From: Hydractinia symbiolongicarpus
Lineage: Eukaryota; Cnidaria; Hydrozoa; Anthoathecata; Hydractiniidae
NCBI RefSeq assembly: GCF_029227915.1
Contig: NC_079881.1
Location: forward strand, 12,625,501-12,689,500
DNA length: 64,000 nucleotides
Reading direction: 5' to 3'
The notes under the pieces are model-generated. The model made no database searches. It worked only from the letters and a program-made list of their open reading frames with translations, and was not told where the DNA came from. The stretch's first letter is position 1. Every line of letters begins with the position of its first letter. Shown here one piece after another: positions 36,737-48,047 of the stretch. Position numbers and translations under genes: made by a program.

Positions 36737-38792
36737 CAGGGGCGGATCCAGTGTACGTGAGCGCCGTCACGCGACTGACATAATTTTTACTAAGAATCGT
36801 AAAAAATAATAGGGTACTGTGATCCTGCAGTCCCTGCGACCGTTGACCTTTATTTTACGGACCTTTCTCTTGTGTGACTGAGTTGATGGATACGGCAAAA
36901 AAAGCGACTGACATCCGAAGAATTTTCATGCAATGTGATTGGCTTGCCGCCGAAATAAGGTTTTCTGATTGGTTTACAAAAAACTGACGACTTTGACCCA
37001 TATTTACGGCATTCGAAATGTGACACAGCATGTATTTTTCAAAAATCATTGAATTCTTTTGTAACCGATGCCGTGTAATTTGAATTTCGGACCAAACGAA
37101 AGCAATTAGGAGGGTTTTTTCAGACCAAACGAAAGCAATCAATGACTTTTCGGACCAAATGAAAGCAATCAAGAGCTTTTCGGACCAAACGAAAGCATGC
37201 AAGGCTAATAAGTAACCGGGCAAGATGACTCACCATGTGTGCTGGAATGAGATGCAATAATTTTTTAAATGTGCAAGAAAGAGACGTAAAGTTATTACAT
37301 TAAATCAAGTCTTTGTGTCAAAAATATAATTACAGTTGCGTAGCTATAGATATAGGAACATATGTAGCCTGCATAGCTAGCTAGAAATTTCAATGCAGAG
37401 TGGGTTATTTTTTAAAGTTGTAGTTGTTGACCAAAAACTTAGAGAGTTCTACAATTGCTTTATGTTAAGAGGATAATGCTTTATTATTCTTGTTATCTTA
37501 AACACTTGTAATATATAGCTAATAAAAGCCTGCAGGATCTAACTTTCATATGAAAAATCCTTTTTATACTTAATTTTTAATTTTCACAAAATAGGCCCAG
37601 AAGAGTACACGTAGACTGATAATAACTTCCTGCAGATGTTAATAGCTTACTACTAGGATATATCATCTGAGGAATTTTGATATTAGTACAAGTCTGTGAA
37701 TTTTTTAACAAAAATAATAATTCCTAACCAATTAGTCAAAGTGGCAATTTTATGAGTGGGTAGTATAAAAAAGCATACTTTTCGCTAATGGTAAAAGTCC
37801 AATAACTTGTGCAAATATTAAAACAATGGCTTAAAACTTGATATGGTATAGTTTTAGACCAGATCAATGAAAGAGAGCCCAATATACATTGACCTAACAT
37901 TGTAGTTCTTAAGTTTTTTAATTTAGGCATTTTTGTTCCATCTTACATATGATGATGACGCTTTGTACAATTAAACTGGTGTAACACAATATAATTTGTG
38001 AGGAATGAAGCTGTTTTTACTTGTACTATCAGGCTTGGTTTAGTTTGTTTTGGTAGACTAGTTGCGATAGCATGGTAAGTACTCTGAACACAGAAAATTT
38101 TTGCCACCTTTCGCCAAATACTTTAATTTCCCAGTGGTAAGAAACATTATGCTGTGTCTCCAGACTGTACAGATACATCAAAAACCAAATTTCCTATTTT
38201 CTTAACTGTGGTGCAAAGTTGAACCTGTATTTACATTATTAAATGCTAAAAATACTTATGCTCAAGCTCATATTCTGTTTTGTCTGAAAGGTTTTGATGA
38301 AGGATGTGATGATAATTTTAAAGCCAACCATTTTTGTAATTCTGGTTGAAACAATTCAGCTTCCCCTAGTTAAGCCTACTTTAGCATATAGCAGACTGTC
38401 CATGTCTGGAATAGCTAACATTACGTTATTAGGCATTTCCTAGACATGCTGAAGAGCCCTGATATTGGGCGAAACAGTCTTAAAATATTTAAATTTAAAC
38501 TGTTGTTTTTAATTTTCATACACTTTTTTGAAACCATTTAAAAGATGGTTTATTTTCTTTTCCATTCAAAACTTTAGAGCAAAAAACGTTTCTAACAAAG
38601 CTAATAATTTGGACATTATTTAGGCCGTTTATAATGCGTAGAGGCTTAAAATAGCGAAAGTTTCCGGACCCGCCATGAAGGGCTCACAGCGCCCCCCATG
38701 ACCCCAGCTGTTTTGGGCTCAGCAAATTGCTGCGCTTTTTTTTGCTTCGCAAAAATGTGACTGACATGTTAAAAATGTCGGATCCGCCCCTG
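36737..38792. mobile_element. TIR DNA transposon, non-autonomous, hAT-like ends
   Basis: Ends CAGGGGCGGATCC (36,737-36,749) and GGATCCGCCCCTG (38,780-38,792) are perfect inverted repeats, bordered on both sides by AGTTA (36,732-36,736 and 38,793-38,797). CAGGGGCGGAT-type ends are typical of hAT elements, although hAT usually makes 8-bp duplications. No transposase frame is present in the 2,056 bp. The interior carries a four-unit short tandem repeat at 37,086-37,203. Confidence 0.7.
37086..37203. repeat. Short tandem repeat inside the TIR transposon
   Basis: GACCAAACGAAAGCAAT recurs four times at intervals of 30-45 bp. It creates a repeated AFVWSEK phrase on the minus strand that is unlikely to be a real protein. 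Confidence 0.75.
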
Positions 38793-38799
38793 AGTTACA

Positions 38800-39331
38800 T
38801 TATTTCTTGTCGTATTTGTGTAACTAAATTCCAACCCAATTACACAAGTTCTTTTTCGAATCTCAAATTTAAGGTAATTTTTCGCATTTCCACAAATTAA
38901 GTAATGGCAAAGATGGGAACATTGGCATTTTTAGACCAAATTGTTAGTTATGGTTTAGTCAACACTTGTGGCAAATTTTATACACAATGAATAACACCTG
39001 TAGAAAATACAGAGGGTGGGAGGGGTGCGAACTGGAATTCATTTTCCCACCCCCTAGCATTGAAGAATCCATCCCAAAGAGTCCAGCAAAAGTAGGGTTG
39101 AACATTATTTATTCCATGAAGAATTAAAAAAGAAACATCATAATCCATGAATATTTTCTTTTCTCCATAACCAAATTGTATTTTATCGTTTTTAATAGTT
39201 CAAATACAAGTACATGTATCACAAATGAGAGTCCAGTTGGGTTTAACATCACTTTCTTTTTCTACTTGCATTCATCAAGATACATGATAAAATCACTAAT
39301 CCTCCCTTTTCCTCTTCTTTTTTTTCTTTAA
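38800..39331. other. 3' flank of the four-TM gene
   Basis: Non-coding, downstream of the minus-strand stop at 39,332-39,334. No distinct feature recognised. Confidence 0.4.
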
Positions 39332-40928
39332 CTAAATAAAGATTTCCCGACCAGTTGACTCCTGTACGTAACATTTTCCAACTCGCACAAAGCAATAAAT
39401 TGCAAGGAGCGTAACAACGAAAAGCTCGAATACCAGGAAACCTGTTATAACGTCATAATAAAAGTCGAAGTCTTTGTCCTCAGTGTTTTTAGAATCAGTC
39501 TTGTTTGAATATGAGCTTATCGAAAGCCTGAAAGAGTTTTCAGAAAAAGAATTTGAAGGTCGAAAAAATTTTGATAGATTATATTAAAAACTACGAAAAA
39601 GGTTAAGGGATATACAAGAGATACAATAACATAATAATAACACAATAACATAATATATATAATTTTATAGTAACTTAGTAAATTTTAAAATCACCACTAT
39701 ATGTTAATTTTAAATGGATCTGGATCTTGATTAAATTGATCAATTGAAAAATATTCCCTCAGGTATTACGTATAAGGGTTAGGGTGAGGACTATTGTTAT
39801 TATGTATAATAACAGGTTAATATTTATAATTCGTGAATTTATTACAATCACCGTAACGTATAGATGCAGCAGATACCTGTTGCTGGTGTTCTACTACAAG
39901 CTTTCTATTTTTGAAAGCTACGCTTATTTTTGGTCGAGCCTTGCTGTTGCTTAAATATCTCAAATGAAGTAACCAATTATTTCCAACCTTGTTTCCAGGA
40001 TTTTTTTTACAATTCTATAGGAGTTTTTTTCTGCTGTTGAGAGTCTGGTATAAGTTTAAAGGTAAAAAGAAGCCCAGGAATTAAGTTTGAACTATTCTTA
40101 CTTTATGTAAAACCTTAAGATGCTACAAAAGCCCATCGTTAATTTTTTGTTATTGTTGTTGTTTAAAATTTAATTTAACTTATCAATTTGAGGCTAACTT
40201 ATTGCTTGTTAGTTGCTTAAAATTTAATGGAATATTAGCCTAATGTTAATTCTTTGTCGTTCAGCATATGTATTTTTATGGTAATATTTCGACCTCCGTA
40301 TTGGAGGTCTTCATCAAACTGTATAAAATTATTTAACGGTTGTCATTACATTGACATCAAATCGACGTCACTGTAACGACTTCCGTTTAAGGTACGCGAA
40401 CATTGGCTTCCAGAATTTCGTCGTCACATACTGACCATCGTCTAGATTAAGGCCATGTTCACTACGCGGTGACGTGTCCTGGAGCTGTATTTCCAATGCT
40501 TTTTCTTTAAAGTAGCCTAATGTTATTTATAAAGTGTTTCTTATAAAAAAAAACATGTAATCTTCTAAAATGTGGAACCTAAAACTTCTGTTTTTCAAAA
40601 TAAAAAAAAGAAAGAAAGAAACTCACTTTAATCCGACTCCAAAAAAAATAAGGTTCATAATTCCAAAGCAACTAGAAGCTAGGTTTAATACTGAATATAT
40701 TTTAGCAAGTGCCGCGTTGTCCAACAATTCTCGTGACGAAATCACTCCGACTACTCCCGTAACTAAAATCCAAACCCCTGCCCACATACCACCACACAGT
40801 AGATAGTAGTCTCGTAGGACAATTAACGCGCCAACTCCAATAGTCAATAACATAACACCAATTGTAATTTGAGATATCCCTAAAAGGTACAATAAAAAGC
40901 CACTGGAAATAAGAGTTTGAAACGCCAT
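39332..40928 (-). CDS. Four-TM membrane protein, CD20/MS4A-like
   Basis: Two exons on minus: 40627-40928 (ATG at 40,928, donor GTGAGT) and 39332-39527 (acceptor TTTCAG, stop TAG), total 165 residues. The splice phase (2) is exact. Exon 1 holds TM1 (ISSGFLLYLLGISQITIGVM and following), TM2 (LLCGGMWAGVWILVTGVVGV) and TM3 (VLNLASSCFGIMNLIFFGVG). Exon 2 gives an extracellular-type loop (SNKTDSKNTEDKDFDFYYD) with one N-glycosylation sequon and TM4 (ITGFLVFELFVVTLLAIYCF), then a short basic tail. The G-[IM]-W-x-G-x-x-[FW]-[IL] pattern in TM2 with flanking G-V-x-G is characteristic of the MS4A/CD20-like superfamily. A cell-surface or endomembrane role is expected; the ligand is unknown. Exon 2 would be missed by ORF scanning because it has no ATG. 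Confidence 0.75.
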
Positions 40929-40939
40929 TAGAAGAAAAA

Positions 40940-42580
40940 ACAATAAAAACTGCTACAATTTTACACGCATTTAGCAACATCTATAAAAAACATGGGGCTC
41001 AGGTTAAAAGAAAAGTATGAAATAAGCCAGCTTCAACTAAATTCAATGAAAATTTAAGACACGTTTAACATAGGTAGCGAAGACCTCTAATAAATTTTTC
41101 ACACACTTTTAATTTACGATTCTTCGCTACCCTAGTCTAGTTAAATTAGCATGCGTATAACATTTTAACTTAATTCGGCTTAAGAATAACATGTGCTTAA
41201 GTGCATAGAAATAATCTTTAAATACGTAAAGAAAATCTGTCTCATCAGAAAACTTTGAGTATTTTTCCTTGCAAGTAGCTTGGGTAACATTTATTTCGGC
41301 TACCGGTATTGTGAACCTTCCAAGCGGAAAGAAGAAAAAAGATGGCAGAAGACATCCAGCATGGTTCTAGCTAGAAAGGATACCTGTGTCTCTCTCCTGC
41401 AATTGCTTTCGCCCTGTATTTTTTTTATTACGCTCTCGCAGAAAAGAGAGACAGGTCCAACTCGTAGTCAGAAGTTGACTGCCTCCCTCTGATTGGTTTA
41501 CATTCATTCGGAATAATTACGTAAAGTGTTATAGTCCGTGGCTACGCTTCCTAAAGAAGTAATTAACTTACGTACAATTTTTTAAATCGAGCTGATAAAT
41601 TATAATTTTCAACATGGCGACGTTTAGCAGACGTATCGAAAGTTCTTCTCCGTGAACAAAAAAAAAAAACAATTCAGTTTCTCTATTTCTTTGGGCCACA
41701 ATAGTTGCCTATTTTCTTTGGAGTTTTTATACTTTTTCGAATAGAGTCTACAAAAAGAAGGCATACTGGCATAGCAACTACGGTGTTTGTTTACATTTTT
41801 GGATGCACGTGTTTTCTCAAATTTACTGCTTTAAACTTGATCAGGATTAGCGCTCTCTTCCCTTTACCGGGCTGATATTATTCCAGACAACATACATATA
41901 CGTAGAATTTCAAGAACAGGAAATCCGTTCACCCAGGGCGCGTTTATGTATCTACACATTGTATCTGTCGACATCATACCATTGTTATAATGAACTTGCT
42001 GAAGAATTCAGCAACATTCTAAAAAATCGTGAGACATTTGTATTTTCTTTTGCATAAAAAAGTGTTAGTGTGCTTCCTTACCTGTTGCTTCTCTATTTTG
42101 GTGACTATTTTTATGTGCATCTTACCAGAAAATGTACATATGTTGCATAACATGTTTTTTTCTAAGCATTTATTGACATTTCTAAATTTTTTTAATTTTT
42201 AAAAAAGAATACCTTATAAGAATATTTTTAAGCCTAAAAATGTAAGTTTATTAAGCATACCCGAGCCTGTTCTCAAATTTTCATATGCTTATAAAAAACA
42301 TGTAGTGTATTTCTATTTTGTTTACATACATTGTTTCATATTTATTGTCTTCAGGCTATGCATTTTGTTTATAAAAAAATTCAAACATATTTGTGCTTTG
42401 TTTTTAATTCCCTTTGTGCTCAATTTTAGTTATCAAAATAAATAAAGAGAATATTTACTCTCAACAGTCATATGGTTCATGTGGTTCTAAGCAGCCCGAA
42501 AACGCCTTATCAATGGTTACAGCTACAACTAAATTTTACAACTCTTAAAACAACATCACAATCTTCAGTTCTGCTTACGT
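40940..42580. other. Intergenic, nothing recognised
   Basis: No conserved frame, RNA gene or repeat family recognised. An A-rich run is near 41,660. Confidence 0.45.
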
Positions 42581-42592
42581 ACGTTAAAAAAA

Positions 42593-43602
42593 ATGTTTAA
42601 AGATCTTGGTCTTCGGCGTAGTGGAAGCTGTTCTGCTGAACATGCCAATAAGGTAGTAAAAGTAAATGTTATTGTGACAGAACTGCGTGGTTCATCGTCC
42701 ACTATGGGATACAGATCAATGTGGCAGCATTTAAAAAGGAATCGGGAAGTAATAGCAACGCCAGATTCTGTTATGACTACCTTAAGAGTCTTGGATCCTG
42801 ACGGCGTATCACTTCGTGCACCAAAAATCTGAACGGAGGAAGTATACCAACGGTGAACCAAATGGATGCTGGCATGTTGGTGGGTACGATAAACTCAAGC
42901 CGTTTGGCTTTTCCATCCATAATTGTATGAAGATCAAATGGTTTCAGTTGGTTAAGTCGAATAATAAACAAAATGTTGTTGTTTTTAGATGCCATTAAAA
43001 CCTTTTCTATAATTCCAAGAGTTGTGCAAAGTAAATGTGGTACGGAGAATGGTATTTTTGCGCTGCGCAATTTTTGTTCCGAAGAAGTCATTTGGACGCA
43101 CAGGCAGATGAAAAGTCCCACCTCTGTGGATCCTCGCATTCCAACCAGAGAATCGAGGCCTGGTGGTCCCGTGCAAAAGGGGATTACATGATACGGTTTT
43201 TTAAAAATATGATTAATGAGAGATTATACAATCCAGATGACCTTATTAAAAAGAGTGTGTATGTTCTGTTTCTCGGATATTATCAGGAAAGAGCTTCTCA
43301 AATTTCAAAAACCAATGGAACTGCCACTACTTACGAAAGTCAAAGAGCAGCAATGCCCATGGAAGGCCAGTTACTCTTTTCTATTTTCCGACAATTGGAT
43401 TTTCTGATCAATCCTTCCCAATAGACCTTGCCGATATCACCCTTACAAAATACAAAAATGAAAGCCCGTGTGAAGAAGTTGATAACGAATACACCAACTA
43501 TTTCGAATACGTTTGTCACCAGTTATCATTACCTCGTAAACATGATAACTTCGAGTCTGCGAAAAACTCATTTTCAATTTTGCTTCGTTATGCAAACCAG
43601 TA
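42593..43602 (+). pseudogene. Integrase-core (DDE) family pseudogene
   Basis: Consecutive pieces in different frames: 42,593-42,832 with FKDLGLRRSG and MGYRSMWQHLK; about 42,860-42,998 with GYDKLKPFGFSIHNCM (first Asp region); about 43,015-43,060 with CGTENGIF (second acidic region); 43,090-43,420 with SNQRIEAWWSRAKGDYMIRF (catalytic Glu region) and a following helix; then another shift and a tail ending at 43,602. This matches the integrase core domain family found in many animal genomes, with a missing-base break at each junction. It is dead as a gene, and no terminal repeats were seen. Confidence 0.7.
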
Positions 43603-44055
43603 AGAGAGAATGTAACATTTTTGAATTACTTACACTAAATAGATGCGCTCTGTTATCGTATGGGCACATAAAAAATGCACGCCATGGCCCTAATAGACTT
43701 TCGTAAAATATGGATCATAGTGTCAGTAATAATTTCTTTTTTTTCTTGAACGGTAGTCCATGTACAATGTCAAATAGACTCCGTTAGTCTGTCTTTTTAA
43801 TCACAGCCTCGTGTATTTAATAATTTAACAAAATAAAGCTTTAAGCAAAAAATGTGTTTTCGTGAAGAACAAAAAAATGTGTAAGCAACACGCACCGAAT
43901 AAGGTAGTTCAACATATGAGCGAAATGCAGAGTACACACGCTTTTTTATAACATACGAGCCTGAGATTATAAGCACTTTTGAGTCGCGAAGTCTTAACAA
44001 TTGAAAAAATAAATTCAAAAATTGTCAGGAAATTTTTGCTGCGATTCATTTTTTA

Positions 44056-44183
44056 AAGGTAAGGTAAGGTAAGGTAAGGTAAGGTAAGGTAAGGTAAGGT
44101 AAGGTAAGGTAAGGTAAGATAAGGTAAGATAAGGTAAGGTAAGTTAAGGTAAGATAAGGTAAGGTAAGGTAAGGTAAGGTAAG
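44056..44183. repeat. (AAGGT)n minisatellite
   Basis: About 25 AAGGT units with a few AAGAT or AAGTT variants. Confidence 0.97.
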
Positions 44184-44189
44184 TAACCT

Positions 44190-46339
44190 CCAAAAAATCT
44201 TTAGAAAAATCTAAGAGGCACGAAAATACGTTTCTTTAAAAGATAATTTAAGATCCATTTAACTATTCGTCTTGATGAAAAACATGTATTTAAAAAAATG
44301 CTTTGAATGATACCTATCATTATAAAATAATTACCTAAACTGCACGTTGCGTTTGAACTTTGTCTTGGTAAGCACATCTTGGAATTTGCAGACGATATTA
44401 ACTAAAATAGCGCATAATAATAAATTTTAAGGTGGCAGCAACCCTTTTAAAAATCGGAATTTTTTTTTTACATAATTAGTTACGAAAGGTTATTTTCAGA
44501 CTATATATCCATATCTTTTCTGTTATAACACACTTGTCACGATTTTACAGCTGAAATACTATTATCTTTCACCAAAGATATCCAGCCTCAACAATTCCAC
44601 TTTAAAATAAAATTCATGAATAATTAATTAATTAATAAGTTCTGCTGAATATAGAATAGTCTGCGCTTGCGAAATTGTACAGAAAGAAATGACGTAGTTA
44701 TTAAAGACAAACGTTAATAACAACAAAGATGGCGCATTATGTAGAAATTTAAGACGATCTTCATTATGCTACACTGCACGAGCTTTAACTTTCGATAGCA
44801 TCTTCGTTTTACTTTAAAACTTTCAGGCATGCTTGGTGAACCATGCATCCATAGTACGGTGTGCGGAAATCTTTTTATTCGGATTATTTTTTATTTTAAC
44901 AGCGCTCGATGCAGCAGGGGATGCCAACAAAGAATCTTTTGAAAAACAAAAGGCTATTGTTAAAAAAAAAATGAACAAAAAAACTTCGCACACCGTTTTA
45001 ACAGATTTAACCCAAAGGTTCATTTAAAAACAGAAGCTGATGAAAAATAACGAGATTTTAAAAAGTTGGAGCACGTAGAAGTCGATTTTTTTCTAGTTTA
45101 TGATACATTTCACAATAGAAGTTTCTGCTGACTCAGCAATTTTGGTGTTAAGTTAAAATCATGTCATTATGTATTAAGGCCTATATTTTTAGGAAATAGT
45201 AAAGAAAAGTGGTATAAATAAAACAGTGAGTAAATAATTCAGCTATTTCGGCAGCTAAAAAAGGCTTACTGCCACCTTAAGGCTGAAAGTATTTAATTTG
45301 GAGGAGAATATGTGAGGTTAGAATTGTTGATGACAAAAAAGTCCAAACTTTGATTTGTATGCTTATATATGTATGTATAAAAAAACTAAACCTGAATCTA
45401 ACTTTAAAATTCTAGCCAGAACTCAATTCTTAAGGTTTCTTCATCTTATCTTTGAAGTTGACCCAAGAAAGTTAAAAATTTAGTCTTGAAGTCTCGACTC
45501 TTTGAAATTAAAAAAACAGCTTGATCAAGTGCGGCTTATAATGTCAATCTGTTCAGGAGACACTTTCATAATCAGAAAGTTAGTGGGGGCGGAATCTGTC
45601 CCCCCCTCCCCCGGAACGAATAGGGTTAAGGTGGGAAAAATTATGCTGGGTTGCAAACGAATTTTCTGCGATCAGAATTGACTGCGCTTTTTGATTGATT
45701 ACTTCTATTGTTTTTTAATCACGTTATCAATATGGAGAAATCCTTTGTTCTGAGCGCGAATGGCCTCACCGACCCGAAGAAATATAATTAATTCTTGTAT
45801 TATTTAAGAGGGTAAGATGTGACCACGCCAGTTTTTTGCTCATTGATTGATTTTAATTCCGGGTTTGCTCCCAGGTGGATTTGAATATTAGGAATTTACT
45901 TTGACACACTCGTTTGCGTGTAAGCTTTCGTTTGAGAGGAGCTCATTTTATGTACCTCGAAGAAAGAATAGTTAACTAGGCTAGGCGCAAGGTTAACACA
46001 TGCAGAAACGAAATATGGTAAATTGTGCTTTAAACTACAATATTTAAAAGTTTCTGCCGCCTTGGTCGTAACAAAAGATTCGACAAAGAAAGATCGGAGC
46101 TACACAGCTGATGGTTGATTTAGCTTGAACGATAACGATCTTGAAAAGAGATAACTTTGTGTTGAAGCGTACAGCCTCGGCGCGCTTTATTCTATAAGAC
46201 ATTCTCCGTTTGTAACTTGCCGATCACCTGTACATTTTCCTTTAAAACATTTTTTTTAAAAATTTGTATACCGGTTGCCTTTACTGTAAAGAACTTGAAA
46301 CGCTGATCACGAAAATGTATAGTTTAAGATATTTTGAAG
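44190..46339. other. Left flank of the Polinton, no gene recognised
   Basis: Intergenic. A C-rich run (CCCCCCCTCCCCC) is near 45,600. The last 35 bases (TATAGTTTAAGATATTTTGA and onward) belong to the dispersed repeat into which the Polinton inserted. Confidence 0.5.
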
Positions 46340-46345
46340 ACGTCA
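46340..46345. repeat. Target site duplication (left)
   Basis: ACGTCA, identical to 63,858-63,863. Six bases is the standard Polinton duplication. Confidence 0.75.
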
Positions 46346-46625
46346 CACATAGAAAGTGGAGCTCTTTAGCGCACTTTCGACTTATCGCCGTTTTTTGAGT
46401 CAAACCCTAATTTCAAGGGTCTAGCGCAGCACTGTTTCCTCGTTATATTGATCCTCTGCGCAAAGGATCAATACCGCGGACAATTACCGCTGTGCTGCAG
46501 CACTCTCGTACGAACGCAATATTGTGACCCTGGTTGGGGTCACAACATAAAAAATAAAATGTCCAGTGCGTTAGAAAATTTTCCAACATATAATAAAATG
46601 ACTTCTTACTTGAGAAGCATGATTA
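46346..46625 (+). repeat. Polinton left terminal inverted repeat
   Basis: Reverse complement of 63,570-63,857 with about eight substitutions and four short indels by eye. It contains TTGATCCT/AGGATCAA arms (46,448-46,455 and 46,464-46,471) and GTGACCC/GGGTCAC arms (46,524-46,530 and 46,537-46,543) upstream of the ATG at 46,559, and it continues about 67 bases into the coding region. Confidence 0.95.
46524..46561 (+). promoter_or_regulatory. Candidate core promoter in left TIR
   Basis: The inverted repeat GTGACCC-TGGTTG-GGGTCAC is followed 16 bases later by AATAAAATG carrying the start codon. The same module is in the right TIR before the polymerase gene. A related TGATCCTGGTTGAGGT followed by AATAAAGAGATG precedes the second gene (47,605-47,647). 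Confidence 0.5.
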
Positions 46626-47593
46626 TGCGTTGGTTCAAGAATGCAATCAGGGAACTTCCAGCTGAAAATGGTCACATCGAGATGGTTAAGATGTTCAAAG
46701 AGTGGGGTGTGACAGACTTTAATAGGCCCATGAAACGTGCAGCTGAAAATGGTCACATCGAGATTGTTAAGCTGTGCAAAGAGTGGGGTGCGACAGACTT
46801 TAATTGGGCTCTACGAAATGCAGCTGAAAATGGTCACATCGAGATTGTTAAACTGTACAAAGAGTGGGGTGCGACAGACTTTAATGGGGCCATTCTTAAT
46901 GCAGCTGAAAATGGTCACATCGAGATTGTTAAGCTGTGCAAAGAATGGGGTGCGACAGAGTTTAATGGGGCCATGGGACTTGCAGCTGAAAATGGTCACA
47001 TGGAGATTGTTAAGCTGTGCAAAGAGTGGGGTGCGACAGACTTTAATTGGGCTCTACGAAATGCAGCTGAAAATGGTCACATCGAGATTGTTAAGCTGTG
47101 CAAAGAATGGGGTGCGACAGAGTTTAATGGGGCCATGGGACTTGCAGCTGAAAATGGTCACATCGAGATTGTTAAGCTGTGCAAAGAGTGGGGTGCGACA
47201 GACTTTAATTGGGCTCTACGAAATACAGCTGAAAATGGTCACATCGAGATTGTTAAGCTGTGCAAAGAATGGGGTGCGACAGAGTTTAATTTGGCTCTAG
47301 AAAGTGCAGCTGAAAATGGTCACATCGAGATTGTTAAGCTGTGCAAAGAGTGGGGTGCGACGAACTTTAATTGGGCCATGAAACTTGCAGCTTTCAATGG
47401 TCACATCGAGATTGTTGTATTGCTGCGTGGTTTTGATGTAATTCATGATGAATTGCTGCGACATCATCACAAGCGCAATTTTTATGTAAAACTATGGAAT
47501 GAGGTAATGCCAGTGGCGTGGCATCCGGATCGATATTGGAATTGGTGTTTAGATGAGGAAGAAAAGCGCGAGATCTCTAAATTATGGAAGTAA
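46559..47593 (+). CDS. Ankyrin-like repeat protein
   Basis: 344 residues from the ATG at 46,559, preferred over an upstream frame start at 46,448 because it sits in the AATAAAATG motif and matches the polymerase start in the other TIR. Residues 1-25 are TIR-encoded. Residues 34-276 are nine 27-residue units of the type AAENGHIEIVKLCKEWGATD, with a tenth diverged unit after them. The C-terminal about 45 residues contain WHPDRYWNWCLDEEEKREIS. The short ankyrin-like repeat plus WHP..W.WC..EE tail is reminiscent of ankyrin-like proteins of giant viruses. Units are almost identical in DNA, indicating recent expansion. It probably mediates protein-protein contacts with the host; the target is unknown. 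Not a standard Polinton core gene, so likely an acquired accessory. Confidence 0.85.
   Translation: MSSALENFPTYNKMTSYLRSMIMRWFKNAIRELPAENGHIEMVKMFKEWGVTDFNRPMKRAAENGHIEIVKLCKEWGATDFNWALRNAAENGHIEIVKLYKEWGATDFNGAILNAAENGHIEIVKLCKEWGATEFNGAMGLAAENGHMEIVKLCKEWGATDFNWALRNAAENGHIEIVKLCKEWGATEFNGAMGLAAENGHIEIVKLCKEWGATDFNWALRNTAENGHIEIVKLCKEWGATEFNLALESAAENGHIEIVKLCKEWGATNFNWAMKLAAFNGHIEIVVLLRGFDVIHDELLRHHHKRNFYVKLWNEVMPVAWHPDRYWNWCLDEEEKREISKLWK
46658..47386 (+). repeat. 81-bp tandem coding repeat, nine units
   Basis: GCAGCTGAAAATGGTCACAT recurs every 81 bases. Two alternating unit types (ending GACTTTAATTGGGCTCTACG and GAGTTTAATGGGGCCATGGG) suggest expansion by two-unit duplications. Confidence 0.95.
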
Positions 47594-47644
47594 TGTCCAG
47601 TATTTTGATCCTGGTTGAGGTTTAAAAAAATCTATAATAAAGAG

Positions 47645-47965
47645 ATGCCTTTCCTATCTGCAGAACAATTTGATGCCTTGAAATCAGAACACGAGAGCAT
47701 TATGAAGTGGCGTGATGTTCCCACTGGAATCATATTCAAAATTGAGTATGTCGAAGAGATCAAGACCAAAAAAGGTGATGCAACTGTCATCACATTGATC
47801 GATTGCGATGGTGAACGATTTCAAGCATGGGCAACGAGTGTACTGAGAGAAGCTTTGATAGGTCGAACAGGTCAGATGTTCATCAAATCACTGGGAAAGA
47901 AACAATCTACGAAGAATCCTGGTCAATTTTACTATGATTACGACCTTGTGGAAGTGGAAGACTAA
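47645..47965 (+). CDS. Small OB-fold-like protein (putative ssDNA binding)
   Basis: 106 residues from ATG 47,645. The frame opens 30 bases earlier at a TTG; the ATG follows AATAAAGAG and is preferred. Residues about 20-100 alternate predicted strands: GIIFKIEYVEEIKTKKGDAT, VITLIDCDGERFQAWAT, FIKSLGKKQSTKNPGQFYYD, a pattern seen in OB-fold single-stranded DNA-binding proteins and in small proteins of other Polinton-like elements. The acidic end (YDLVEVED) also fits SSB tails. A role in protein-primed replication is inference; no biochemical motif proves it. It lies 51 bases after the ankyrin gene, same strand. Confidence 0.6.
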   Translation: MPFLSAEQFDALKSEHESIMKWRDVPTGIIFKIEYVEEIKTKKGDATVITLIDCDGERFQAWATSVLREALIGRTGQMFIKSLGKKQSTKNPGQFYYDYDLVEVED

Positions 47966-48047
47966 AAAGACAAAAAAAGTAATCTTTTGTTACTGGAGAC
48001 AGTCACAAAAATAACGAAAGCCCGGCTGAGCACAGCCACATAAACAA

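Noticed and set aside
44833-45027. 64-codon frame with a signal-peptide-like start
   Set aside because: Starts at TTG, has no ATG in a sensible place, no splice support and low-complexity Lys-rich end.
46737-47300. 187-residue repetitive frame and antisense frames over the ankyrin gene
   Set aside because: Alternate-frame shadows of the 81-bp repeat; the ankyrin frame has the real start and C-terminal domain.
46658-47386. CRISPR-like regular repeat spacing
   Set aside because: Units are contiguous coding repeats with no spacers, in a eukaryotic genome.
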